Origin: Bradysia coprophila
Taxonomy: Eukaryota; Arthropoda; Insecta; Diptera; Sciaridae
Assembly: GCF_014529535.1 (NCBI RefSeq)
Contig: NW_023503372.1
Location: 3,452,988-3,516,987, forward strand
Direction: 5' to 3'
DNA: 64,000 nt
This document shows, piece by piece, positions 22,859 through 34,014 of this stretch. The notes below the pieces were generated by a model. That model worked only from the letters and a program-made list of their open reading frames with translations, did no database searches and had not been told where the DNA came from. The position numbers were made by a program, and so were the translations under genes. Each line of letters starts with the position of its first letter. Within the stretch, counting starts at the first letter, position 1.

Positions 22859-24480
22859 TTGCTGTTAAACAGGAATTCAAGTAACATTTTATTGAAAATC
22901 GATTGTGAAAACGCTTTTAATTCTGTAGAAAGAGACCACATCAAGCATTTATCCTTTTATGTGTCAGTGCTCCTCGAAACCTTCGTTATTGTTCTTCGGA
23001 AGCGATATCATTACATCACAAGTAGGTGCTCAGCAAGGAGACCCATGCGGTCCGTTGGCATTTAGCTTGAGTATACACAACCAATCATCGAAGTAATGGC
23101 TTCAGAGTTGAATTCACGCCGTAAGTGCGGTCGAAATTCAAAATGGAAAGTGCGGAGGTCTTTCTAACGTAGCGTCATTTTCATACAAAAAAGCATTGAA
23201 ATGTATTTTTCGGTTCACTTTTTCATCGAATCGTTCACTTAAAATTCAAATTTTAGGCACACTTACGGCGTGAATTTATGGTATCTGGACGACGGCACTT
23301 TATGTGGAGAACCAGAAGTGGTTTTATCAGACCTCAGAAAACTCATAAATGAATGCAAAAAACTCGGCCTGAATGTGAATCCATCAAAATGCGAATTGTT
23401 CTTCTATTCGACACCGGAGGACTCAATAATAGCGAATTTCAACGAAGTAACACCAGGAATAAAAATCATAACTGAAGATCTGGAATTATTTGGAGCACCT
23501 CTGACAGAAACTGCAACGAAAAAGAAAATTGAGTTGTCGACATTGATAATTTGAAACATCACGTCGCTTTCTATATCCTGAAACACTGCTTCACGATACC
23601 GAAACAAAAGTACTTACTGAGAACCAGCTGCTGTTTCAATTTTGAAGAACATCTTTATGACATGGACAATATGATTAAGCTTGCTTTGGAAAAAACAATT
23701 AATTCTTGTTTAAATAATGAACGGTGGACAATTGCAAGTCTTCCAATACAAAATGGACGCCTTGCAATCAGAAAAATCAAAGATATCGCACTACCAGAAT
23801 TTCTAGCTTCCGTCAATTCGGTGGCCGAACTCGTCAACATGATATTTCCACAAATTTCGGATGAGTCGGTCATTGCAAGTTACATGGACAGCTTACGCTT
23901 GTGGTCTGAGATATATGACAACAAATTTCCAGAAAACAAAACGATCCAAAAAGCATGGGACATCATCTCCATTGAAAAAATCGTGAATTCATTAACGCTG
24001 TCAACCGAAGAACAAAAAGCACGATACAACGCTTCTATTGCAAAGTAATTTAGTGCCTAGTTAACCGTATTACCATCCCGACAAATTGGAAGCTTACTCG
24101 ACAACAATACTTTTCGTATCTCTGTTGCATTACGTTTAGGATGTGATATTTGCATACCACACAAGTGCAAATGTGGAGCCCAAGTGAACAAGAATGGAAT
24201 TCATGGCCTGTCCTGTAAATATAGTGCTGGAAGACACGCCTGTCACAGCGACATGAACAACATTTTGTGCAGAGGTCTTCGGTCAGCCAATATCCCAGCA
24301 AGACTCGAACCGCAAATTTTCAGAGACAGCGGAAAGAGAGCAAATGGCGTTACATTGGTCCCATGTACAATGGTAAAATGCTCGTTTGAGATGCTACGAT
24401 AAGAGATACACGCGCGCCTTCATACATACATTCATCAGCGGTAAGAACTGGCAGTGTGGCGAGGAGCAACAGATAAATGT
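22859..24480 (+). pseudogene. Non-LTR retrotransposon relic with RT and an endonuclease-like C-terminus
   Basis: In order on the plus strand: LLKIDCENAFNSVERD (RT motif A), a QQGDPCGPLAFSLS segment, the YLDD catalytic box in LWYLDDGTLCG (23277 on), the thumb-like segment 23551-24048, then a CKCGAQVNKNGIHGLSC cysteine/histidine cluster and GKRANGVTLVP. The tail matches non-LTR proteins with a restriction-like endonuclease (R2/R4-like group, inferred). A TGA interrupts LVxDAT just after GKM, and there are frame breaks near 23030, 23085, 23550 and 24048. A 158-bp MITE splits the frame just before YLDD. Dead copy. Confidence 0.85.
23115..23272. mobile_element. 158-bp MITE inside the LINE relic
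   Basis: Ends CACGCCGTAAGTG and its complement, flanked by AATT at 23111-23114 and 23273-23276. Removing the element and one AATT restores the LINE frame ...SELNLWYLDDG, which fixes the insertion boundaries. The 4-bp duplication does not by itself assign a superfamily. Confidence 0.85.
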
Positions 24481-24499
24481 AATGACTTCGTTGTAAAGT

Positions 24500-26565
24500 T
24501 GGGAAATATTCTTAAAATATGTCAGGAGAACCACGATCAAATCAATACTTTATAAACGCTTAAGTTAATCATTTTAGTAAAATTTTCACCATTTATTTAT
24601 AAATGCTTCAGTCAAATGAAGTAATTGGCAAAACGGTGAGGCCTGCGTTTAATTGTGAATTCAGATTTAATAGACCAAGATCACACGGTATTTTCGGTCC
24701 ATCATAAGGCCTTAGTTTTAAACCTATATACCATAATAGTCAAACTACCCGATACAAAGAACTTGTCTTCACTCACTTCTATTTTTGAGCGCTTGAAGAG
24801 CTCTAACGAGTTTAGGGCTAGTGTTTATCTCGACCAACATTATAGCATCGACACTCGTATTGTTAATACTAGGAACAGTGCTATGCCCGTATACATCGTC
24901 AAAAATTCAAATTGCTGTCAAAATATTGGTATTTGCTGCCAGTTTTCAAATTTTTCTTTATTTTGACATCGATTTGCATTGTTTTCTATCTGGTGGCAGA
25001 GATACACACTATGCCTAGTAGGAATTGCCTACCCACGTTGTTGGGCCTTTTTATCGTCTAAGAATGGAAGTTGTGAAACAAAAATAATATTTTTTGTCGT
25101 GAATAATGTATTACAGTTGAATAGTGCAATGTATGTAGGAGTTCCTGACATTGTGCATTTTTTCGAAAAGGCCAAGGTAGATTTGGGGTGGTAAAGAATG
25201 CCATTTTGACTTTCCAGTATTAACGCTGTGATTTTTTATGATTTCTTTTTAATTATTTAAAAATTAGGTTCAGTTGGGAAATTGTAACCAGTTGAATTGA
25301 GAAATAAATAAATGAAAGATGACCACTGCACATCTTATTCGGTTATATATGACCTTACCTCCCCACTATATATATACCTTAGTAAAACCGAAGATAATAG
25401 TTATTCTTGTAAATGTCTTGTCTATAAGGTCAAACATTGACTTTCTTTGTATTTATAGATTTCTGCCTTAAAATATAGACGAATCAAACCAAAGGCAAAT
25501 TAACTTAAAATCGTTTTCTGTAGCCCTCTGATTTATTCCTCTCCCATTGCCTTGTAGATGACTTTTTCTTATATTACATCTAGTGATAAATAGACAGCCA
25601 TAGAATATAAATGATTATAACAACATCATTCTCTCCTGCCATCATGCCCGTTCCGCTTTCCTTTTGATTCAAGCTATCTGCTTTGATCTGGCGTAGGACT
25701 TATGTGTGTACATGTAAGTTCGAATTTATGATTTCCGAAATATATCACACTTTTATGTATAACATTGCATTGATGTAACATTAAAATGGAAAAATTTTTC
25801 GTGTTTTTTTCTTCGTTTAAAAGAAAAGAAAGATATCAAAGACTTTCTCATATCTATGCGAATCCATCAAATATTCTTTTTACATTTTTTGCGCCGTATA
25901 GATCTCGTTTATATATTGATCTATGATATCATTTAAATTCATTTATTCATTTCGGTGCTCTGTGTACCAACCAGTGATTTTTAATTTCAGATTTAAAGAG
26001 ATTTCGAATTTAATTAGACCAAATTTTGAAAATATTTACTTTTCTAATGCGATGATGGCATATACGGTTGGGTCTATTTATCGAACATATTTTCGCTGAA
26101 TGTTTTATTCTTAGGTTGGCGTAATCAAAAGAATTTTGTTCCAAACAAGATTCCCTTTAGAAACGGCTAGTCATCTGTTATCGTCAATTGGTAGGCGGCG
26201 AAGCCGACCGGTCGAAAAATATTTGAGCTCCGCGAAAATATTGTGAAAAGTTAATAAAATATGGGGTAATTGACGACTAAATGGACCACGACTATGATGG
26301 AAATGACACCAGGGAGACACACGCGAAATAATATCGAATTATACCCCGGATTCGTATCGTTTTGGGCTCACGAACTGTCAAAGAAAGTTGTACTGCGAGA
26401 ACGAGAAAAGAAAAGAAAACAATGGAAGAGTACTGGATCTTGGGCGGGACACAACCAATTACAAGTTCTGATGCTTCCATGTACGGTTACCAATGCAGTA
26501 TCATAGGTATGTACTAGTTGACATGACTTAGTTAGCTGGATGCAGTCGTTAGTATCCAGGAGCGC
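24500..26565. other. Intergenic, no gene seen
   Basis: AT-rich with small ORFs lacking family signatures. Around 24865-24885 a TAATACTAGGAACAGTGCTA word matches inverted repeats at 51797-51822 and 52247-52270. GCTAGTCATCTGTTATCGT at 26166 recurs at 32218. Confidence 0.5.
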
Positions 26566-26577
26566 TGGCGTTTAGTA

Positions 26578-27790
26578 CAGGGACTAACCTAAGGAACATC
26601 GTGGGTGGGAATTTTCCCACCCGCGCCTTTTGAATTCCCATCCACGAATTCAATTTTGACCACACTATAAATTTTTACAAAAACGTAAAAAGTACTTTGA
26701 TTTTATTCCAAGTTTTCGATTAGTTTTAGTTTAGTTTTCGTTTAGTTCGTGACAAGTTGGTTTTAGCGTAACAGTCAGGAGGTAGACAGATCCACACCAC
26801 TTAAATTCCAAGTCGTTGATTGATGATTTGATTAAGAATTCCTGTGTACAAGACTGTCGACCACTCGCCGACTCTAGACAACACGATATTAAAGTTAATA
26901 TCAGTTAGAAATTACAAAAATCGACAGTGGCAGCGAAACCATGTCCTCAGTATTGACAAGAAAATTAACCATCTGAACAAATTGATCAAAGCTCAATTTA
27001 AATTCTTCAATAAGGAAAGGTGGAACGACCGACTTTCACAGTTGAAAAATTACTCTAACCAACTGTGGAAAATTACTAGGCTGGTTAGCAATTGCAAAAG
27101 CAGTCTTCATTCCTTAAGGATACATCAGGTGCTAGCAACTACAGACCAATTAGCCTGCCAAACTCCATCAGCAAAATCTTAGCTAATCATATCCAACAAG
27201 CTCTAAATAAGAAAAACTCTACAGGATTGTTCACATTTGACATAGAGAAGGCCTCTGATAGTGCATGGCATAAGAGTCTAATACACAAAATGTTCCTTCG
27301 AAAGTTTCCTTTCTATCTTATTAAAATTGTTCAATCATTTCCACAAAAACGGTCTTTGTACCAAATTGTCAGAAATCTAGGATATCTAGCTCATATCCTA
27401 GCAGTAGTCCCACAAGGAAGCGTGCTACCCTTTATTACATATTCACTTCAGATTTGATTGTAACGTAAGTCACGTTCTTTGTGAAAAGATGATTACTGCA
27501 AATCTGTTTTGCCAAATGGCAAAATTATCAAGAAATTGCATGCCATTGGTAAGATCTCAAATTATTCTGCAAAATAGGAAATCAAATTAAATGACAACAA
27601 AACAAACGCGGGCTTTTTCACCAGAAGAAGGGCTCAGAAGTGGAAGGAAAATGTGTTTCAAATCTCCCTAGGAAAAATTCGACTTTTTTTAATCATTGTT
27701 TTTGGCGCCTCTAAGTAAGAATTAGGAAGTCATTTTTGCGCCTTTTCGTCGAAATCCCACCCACGGGAAAATCCTTACGTTAGTCCCTGA
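26578..27790. mobile_element. DNA transposon shell carrying a LINE fragment
   Basis: Inverted ends CAGGGACTAACCTAAGGA (26578 on) and the complement of TCCTTACGTTAGTCCCTG are flanked by identical GTTTAGTA at 26570-26577 and 27791-27798; one extra A lies between the right end and its duplication. GTGGGTGGGA words follow inside both ends. CAGGG ends with an 8-bp duplication fit hAT. The interior is LINE reverse-transcriptase sequence and not transposase, so the LINE inserted into the element or was captured by it. Confidence 0.8.
26844..27460 (+). pseudogene. LINE reverse-transcriptase fragment (Jockey/I-like)
   Basis: LISVRNYKNRQWQRNH and INHLNKLIKAQFKFFNKERW match the region upstream of the RT domain. 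After a frame change follow ASNYRPISLPNSISKI (classic NYRPISLL motif), FDIEKASDSAWHK (motif A with its conserved D) and VVPQGSVL (motif B). A conserved F of motif A is replaced by S, and the frame ends soon after motif B without reaching YxDD. Truncated and dead. Confidence 0.85.
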
Positions 27791-27799
27791 GTTTAGTAT

Positions 27800-30160
27800 A
27801 CTTTAATCCAAGGAGCGTTATTAGTGAACCATCTGTGGATTTTGCCCTGTGAGTCAGCATGTGTGGGAGCGATACGACAGAAACGCTGTCCAGACTGTTG
27901 AGGATACCGCAACGAGTGATACACAATAATTGGCAGGGTGACACATTCTGTCTAAGGAAGATATCACTTTGTGGATTGTTGTGAATGCCGCGATGCGAGA
28001 ATCCTCAAATCGGTCTAAAGAAAGGCGGAATCTGTGCGGTGAGAGCATTGGCAAGCGTTGAAAGAAGTATGGAGGAAGAAGTATGTTGTCTGAAGCTGTT
28101 TCAGCTTTTCCGAAATGTTTTTACGGTTTTCTAGTTTTCCGATGAATTCTCGACAGGTTTACAGTTTTTCCGTTTTTTCGTAATTTCCCGATTGTTGGTC
28201 GTTTTCCCATTTTTGTTCTTTTTCCCGATTTCAGTCGGTTTCCGAATTTTCTAGATTTCTCGTCGTTTCCCATTTCCTGCCTCAACTTATTAGCTACCTG
28301 GTGTTCATAAGCCTATGTTAATGTCTGCCGTGGTTTGTATGGGAAGCTTGGTGGAAGTTTTAAACAATAGAATTCTTTTGTTTAAATTTTTCACTAGGTT
28401 TCTTATGCAAATTACAGCAGATGTGTTCCTCGACGTTTGTGTTAGATCCGATCGTTTGTGAGAAGCGTTAACTTGCCGTTATCCCAAAAGAAAGTGGCCA
28501 ACGGAACTAGTCCAAAGGAGAATCTTTTTGTGTGAACGGATTTCCCTTTGCTGCGGAAGAAATTTCTTTGAGGTAAACGAGAGTCGTTTTTCACGAAGTG
28601 GAAGCGTTTTTTATGAAAGTAATACGTTTCGGCTTTTTTCTCCGTAAGGTGCTTCGGTTAAATGACGAAGAAGGGAGTTGCGAATGTGTCTTTATGACGT
28701 TTCTTCACTTTCTGCTGACTTTTCTTGGCGTTTTTCGCATTCAGGTCTTTGTTATTCTTGTCAAATTAACAAATCTGTCAAGAGTGATGAATTGTCGCTA
28801 GAAATCGATAGAGTGTGAAGAAGCGCCAGGAAAAATCGCCAGAGGTTTCTTCGCTCTCTGGGGATTTTTCTTGCCAAAGTGTGACGGATCACCGAAAAGG
28901 GTCTTGACGATTTGGCTTTAGTTGTGCTTCACGGCTATCGTTTGTAGACATTCACGCTCTTTTGTTGCTTCTTCGCACTCTTCTGTCGCTTTTGTGGTCG
29001 TATAGTCGTTCTGCCCAAATGCTTACGACGACAATGACTTCCGACTGAGCGCTGAGTTTTACTAAGGTTCTCCAAAGTTTTTAGCAAATGGCAGTTGAAT
29101 TTTCCGAAGGTGAGCCATGTGGCACTTACAGCAAAATCCTGAGGCATTTTGACCTTTTTGGTTGTGCTCTGCGAAAGTTTGCAAAATGTGGAAAGTGCCC
29201 AAGAGCTCTGGATGTGTACGATGGTAATGGCAGACTAGTAATGTCATTTACCTGGCGCCTGAAATGAATTTCTTGAGTTTCTCGAATTTGTTGGATTTCT
29301 TGACGTCGCAGAATTTCCAGCAATTTTTGTGTAGTTTTCAGCCTGGGTCAGGCTTGGTTTCCGCTTGCCGAAGAAGCACTCTGTATGAGAGACGCTTGGC
29401 TCCGTCTGCATTGAGCGGAAAGTGAACGTCGGCCGATTCTTCTTCTAAGTAGGCTTTGCTGCGTGGTAGTTTACAGAGTTCGCTGTGCCACGTCTGTTGC
29501 TTCGTTAGTTCGTGTTACTGTGAGTGAGTGCAATAGCCAGAGCTTCTTTTTGTTGCAGCTGTCCGTGGGTCGTATCCAGGGATGTCTGAAATGCGCCTTG
29601 GGGAAGAATCATACAAGTGAATGAACGAAGCATGTAACGCAATTCATGCCGTGGATCATCTTCAGGTGACAGTACTTTCAGGCGTAGCCTCATTTTAGTT
29701 TCGTTAAATGTTTCGTTCATTTATTCATTTGTATTTTAACGTGGATGTCATTTCGGACATCCTTGATGATGATCTATCGATAAGATAGTTTCGACGGTTT
29801 CAATTAGACATGTAGTTGCCGCGTAATCATGTTTGGAAACGGACGACGCTGGTTGTTAATTGCCAGTGGCGCATGTATGATTTGTTTCGTTTGGGCGTGC
29901 GCATGGTGTGTGAAAGCGCTCAAGCGTTTTTGTATTTTATATATTTTTTGACCAAGGTTCTGAAAGAACAGTTTAAGTCTACCACGAAGGCACTCACTAC
30001 GGGTAGTGTGGAAGGTCGACTTGAAGAAAGTGTTTTCTTTCGGATGCTCAGTATTTTGCTTTTGTTAAGTTGCATTTCTCATGCTAGATCCCACCTTTTG
30101 GGTGGGACAGATCCTTTGATGTCTGAACATGTCAATGGTATTTTTATTAGCCATGATCTA
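27800..30160. other. Intergenic; pyrimidine-rich tract and one coding-like segment
   Basis: From 28090 to 28270 TTTTCCCGATTT-like words repeat on the plus strand, giving strong strand asymmetry. On the minus strand 29720-29505 encodes NETKMRLRLKVLSPEDDP..., related to the segment at 15850-15928. Longer ORFs nearby (29816-30169 plus, 28935-29323 minus) carry no recognisable domain. No supported gene. Confidence 0.4.
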
Positions 30161-30165
30161 TTGCA

Positions 30166-30303
30166 ATGAAATGTAATTTTGATGGCAAAAAAGCGTGTTT
30201 AGAAGAAGGACTACTAGAACTGTCTAAATCTCTCATTAGTAATTTAATTCGGTTTGGTTTCACTGAAAATCTTCAAAACGTTGTCTATGAAATGACACGG
30301 TAA
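30166..30303 (+). CDS. Orphan exon-like ORF, 45 aa, ending at a splice donor
   Basis: An ATG-initiated frame with coding-like composition (KKACLEEGLLELSKSL, then FGFTENLQNVVYEMTR) ends at TAA overlapping a donor, ACACG/GTAAGG, at 30300. It could be a 5' exon of an unrecognised gene, but no partner exon was found; the downstream 50 bp hold a CCCTCGCTTCGCTCTGGC foldback-type motif. Function unknown. Confidence 0.2.
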   Translation: MKCNFDGKKACLEEGLLELSKSLISNLIRFGFTENLQNVVYEMTR

Positions 30304-30509
30304 GGGTTTGCGTGTATGTTTTCAATAAAACTTAAACTCGTGTGAATTACGGCCCTCGCTTCGCTCTGGCAAACTTCCCACTCGTTGATTTTTGTTCTGT
30401 TTGTTCGGTTTTGTTTAGAAGGCAAAATCACATGGCAAAAAGGTGCTATTGAAATAGATACAAAAATTCATTTGTATCAGCAGCAGCTAGATCGTTAGGC
30501 TAACGTTAG

Positions 30510-30780
30510 GCTGTCTTGGAACCTGACCTCGGGAATTCCATTCTCTACCAAATGATTTTTTTGAATCGGTTGAGAATTACTCCGATTATCGTGTTAACGA
30601 AGAGCAGAAGATACTTCTTCTGAGAACTGCAATCAGATGGTTGAAGCGATACCGCTCATTTCCGAACTTTACCTGAGGATTTCCATTCTTCATCGAATAA
30701 AATAATTTTTGCGAAAATCCGTTGAGATTTACTCAAGTTATCGTGTTGACAAAGAGCACAAAGTTGTTACGTTTGACGTT
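30510..30780. repeat. Two diverged copies of the GAGATTTACT module
   Basis: Two units about 140 bp apart carry CCTGACCTCGGGAATTCCAT or CTTTACCTGAGGATTTCCAT, then TNNGTTGAGANTTACTC, then TTATCGTGTTNACNAAGAGCA. They are related to the 144-bp tandem repeat at 331-950 and to 36070-36330. Confidence 0.7.
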
Positions 30781-31030
30781 TTTTCATCACATTTCCATGC
30801 ATTTTTAATCATGGTGAACGTGTTATGTACGGTGTGTTTTCTTTTGTAAAACCCGCGATGTGGTAAAGGGAATAAACTTCCCAGCCGTTGGCCCGGTTTT
30901 TGTGACACCGCCTTCGTGATCGACTTAGAGGCTTTGCCTGTTCTTTCAAAACCTTGGTATGTAATTTCTTATGATGTTTGGTGATGCTGAGGGATTGCAG
31001 GTTGTTGACTGAGGTCACAAGAAGCGGAGA

Positions 31031-31312
31031 TCAGAGTACACTGTACACTGTAGAAATATTAATGTCGGGAGAGAGGGAAGCAATGCTAATACATTTCTGT
31101 TTCTGTCTTTTTCTGTAATGGAGTGATTGTATGCATGCGCAAGCGGAATCAAAAGGATGAACGAATGTGCAAAGAATGGAAAGAAATAACAACTGAGGAT
31201 GAATGAGGAATATGCTAAGAATCGGATAAACGGCGTAGTTCGGCAAAGAAGCACAATAACCAAGAAAAGTGCTCTTCCCCGAACCAATATTACCTTCCAC
31301 TGCGACTCTCAT
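31031..31312 (-). pseudogene. Deoxynucleoside-kinase-like P-loop exon fragment
   Basis: From ATG at 31312 the minus strand encodes MRVAVEGNIGSGKSTFLGYC. EGNIGSGKST is the P-loop of the deoxynucleoside kinase/thymidine kinase 2 family, which phosphorylates deoxyribonucleosides (family knowledge). After about 30 residues the frame turns hydrophobic and family-unlike, and none of the later conserved motifs (EPVxxW, the DRS/ERS segment, the lid arginines) was found within a few kilobases on this strand. It is either an isolated exon of a gene with distant partners or a fragment. TATATAAG at 31350 lies just upstream of the ATG but on the plus strand. Confidence 0.45.
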
Positions 31313-31339
31313 GGCACTTACACTTGAATGATAATGGGA

Positions 31340-32240
31340 CGCAAATGGTATATAAGAACTAAAAATCGTGGGATGTTACGAAGTGTATCAATGGATGAAA
31401 CAATGATGAATGAATGGGGTATGAAAATGAATGAATGAAAAGCAAAAATGGAATATTCAGGACACTATGATTGACAAACAAACAAACTTGAACAGAATGA
31501 TCATTGACACGCGACAGTGATTAGTAAGTATGTGGGTTGTGGACTAAGGTAATTGATTGAAATAAAATGAAACAAAAGTAGATAGTCCGATCACTTGGTC
31601 GAGCGACGGTGATTGTTGTTAGTATATAAGTCTACTGCATACCGAGTAGCGACCCAGCGCTTTCTTAGCAATAAGAATTGTGAGTGTAAGAGGGAAAACC
31701 AAGTGGTAACTCCATTGTCAGTGTTTTCACGTTCGAACTCTCTGGGAATGTTCACAGGAGCCAGCTCGGATGTTGCAGATGACGAAGGAAGGACACTTGA
31801 AACAAAATAAATATGAAAGAACTAAAAAGGTACAGAGCGTGACAAAATAAGAAAAGGTAAAATCAAAGGGAAAAGGTAATTGATAAAAGATGATAAAGTA
31901 GCTAGTCCGACCACATAGATCGAGCGACGGTGGTTGAGTTAGTTACCACAGAAAGTACTCTGTGGTATATAAGAAAATAGTAAACCAGAGTGGTGTGCCC
32001 TACACTGATAGCATTCAGAACACACATTAAGTTCGAAAGGTGAAAGTTGAACGGGGAGAGTGGAGACATACTAATGTGTGCTTTGAATGTAATCAAGGAG
32101 AACGAAAAGGGGGGATTAGGGTCTGACTCACAATCAAACCAAAATCCTCACGTCCAATGTTCTCATGGGATCGCTCACAGGAGCACGTTTTGGTTACTCA
32201 AGTCAAGTCAAGTCAAGCTAGTCATCTGTTATCGTTAAAA
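31340..32240. repeat. Two diverged copies of a promoter-like module
   Basis: TAGTCCGATCAC...GGTCGAGCGACGGTG (31585-31612) and TAGTCCGACCACATAGATCG with AGCGACGGTGG (31902-31932) are each followed 11-35 bp on by TATATAAG (31623 and 31967). A third TATATAAG lies at 31350. GGAATGTTCACAGGAGC at 31745 and GGGATCGCTCACAGGAGC at 32167 also align. It could be remains of LTR promoters or duplicated regulatory DNA; no LTR boundaries or coding domains were seen. Confidence 0.45.
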
Positions 32241-32244
32241 ACGA

Positions 32245-34010
32245 CAAAATAGAGCGATGAACTGTAGCTATTGTCGATTTATATAAAAATGCGTTTAAAC
32301 GAATCAAGTAATAGATTTGGTATAGATGTAACATATTGATTTATTATAAATAATGTGGGGTGTCTCTCAAAAGCAGTTGCTTCTGCTAGTCTCGTATATT
32401 ACTCCTATATCTCCACCAAAAATCTCATGTCTTTGGGACATAATAAGGTGGTATATGCTTGCCTGATATGCCGCATATGTTTGTCACATAGTCAAGCCCC
32501 TCGTTAAGCTCGTTAAGCTCATATTTTGAAATCATTGTTGCTTAAAAACCTTTATTATTTTTGTCGACAGGATCTCAACAAATGAGTTAAACAAGGGGTC
32601 TTGACTATGTAAACAAACTTCCGGCAAGCATAATAATCATTTTCTGATCTATTGATGTTGCCTTTTATGCATGGAAATGACTGCCTGCTTTTCAGTGAAC
32701 TCTTTGTGGACCAAATTATATTTGTATATTCACTCCTTACTAATAATCCACACAACAACTGTGCGTTGTCTAAGGGCAGTACTACTATCTCTGCGATTAT
32801 ATCTACAACTATCGCAAAACATATTTCAAATTTCGACCAATCGGAATTGCTAACGGAGCTCTTACACGAAACGGAGTGAAAAGCTTAAATAGAATTCTAG
32901 ATGGGGCTAATCCGTCTTATATTTTCGATTTTTTTAAAAATTCAATTCAATAAGAATAGAAAGAAGTGCTGCACTCATCAACATAGCAAATTATAACGTA
33001 CACACGTACACAGTTACATTCGTTTCTATTCCTTTAATACGATCGATTCGGTAAATCCATCAAGTTCCGAGTGAAATTGTTAAATTTTAGACAAATTGTG
33101 TTCGTTCCTCATTTTCCGTATCATACACTGGCTATATATATATTCACTGAAACCAAATGAATCATTGTTAAGCTGCTGGGGTCGGTTTTGTAGATTACCA
33201 AAATGCAATTAAATCAAATGAAATCAGCTTATCCAAACTAAATTACAACTTGTAAAATTCATTTAAAATATAAAACGATTAGTTAGTAATTGCGGCGAAA
33301 ACGTTCTACTGTACATCATCGTCATCAAGAACGTCGACCGGAGTTTGAATTGTATTAACTTTGTGTTTAGCTGATTTAAATGGGAGCGAAATGCATTTTC
33401 CAGTTTTCTGCTTGTTGTGTATGGTTTGGAGTTAATTAATACAGCAAAAATGTAAATGACTGTAAATAGACCGACTTTAACCAAACAACAAATTACAATG
33501 AACAAACACGAAATCAGGATGTGTATAGGAAAACGTTTCAATGATACTCAGTGGGTCAATGACAGGCATTTCGGGGAAACAGTCAATTAGAAAGCTGTTG
33601 GCATTTGTTATCGACCAATGAAGTAAAAGATCTTGTATCAAAGACATGGCGATCCTTTGAACCATAGTAGTACCAGGTTTAATTATTAAACCGTGATACG
33701 TTTGCAATAATTAACAAATTTTGCATGCTACAATGCATCGAAAGCCGTACTTTTCATGTTTCAAGCACAACTTTCAACGCCCTCAGCATGAAAAATCCAA
33801 TATATAACTCGAGATAAAAATGAACTGAAATGTCTCGTTTTCGTGTGTTTATTGACCTCGGCTACGTCTCGGATCCACAAAGTTCAAGTTGACTATTTTT
33901 CGATACTGCGTATTACGTCCATAATCACAATAAGCTAGGGGCTATCGGTGCTTAGCTAAAATTGTAGCCTACATTTGCATGTGTCGTGCCTAATGTGTTG
34001 TATTTAATTT
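32245..34010. other. Intergenic, no gene seen
   Basis: AT-rich. Copies of the recurring AAATCTATTACTTCATT word (inverted) lie at 32299-32318 and 33617-33634. Minus-strand ORFs at 33263-33707 are hydrophobic but unrecognised. Confidence 0.5.
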
Positions 34011-34014
34011 TTGA

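Noticed and set aside
31340..32240. Complete LTR retrotransposon
   Set aside because: The two modules do not form matching long terminal repeats with TG...CA ends, and there is no gag/pol sequence between or beside them.
32555..33707. Hydrophobic minus-strand ORFs that might suggest small membrane proteins
   Set aside because: AT-rich DNA gives Phe/Ile/Leu-rich translations by chance. There is no signal, splice or homology support, and part overlaps a copy of the recurring word.
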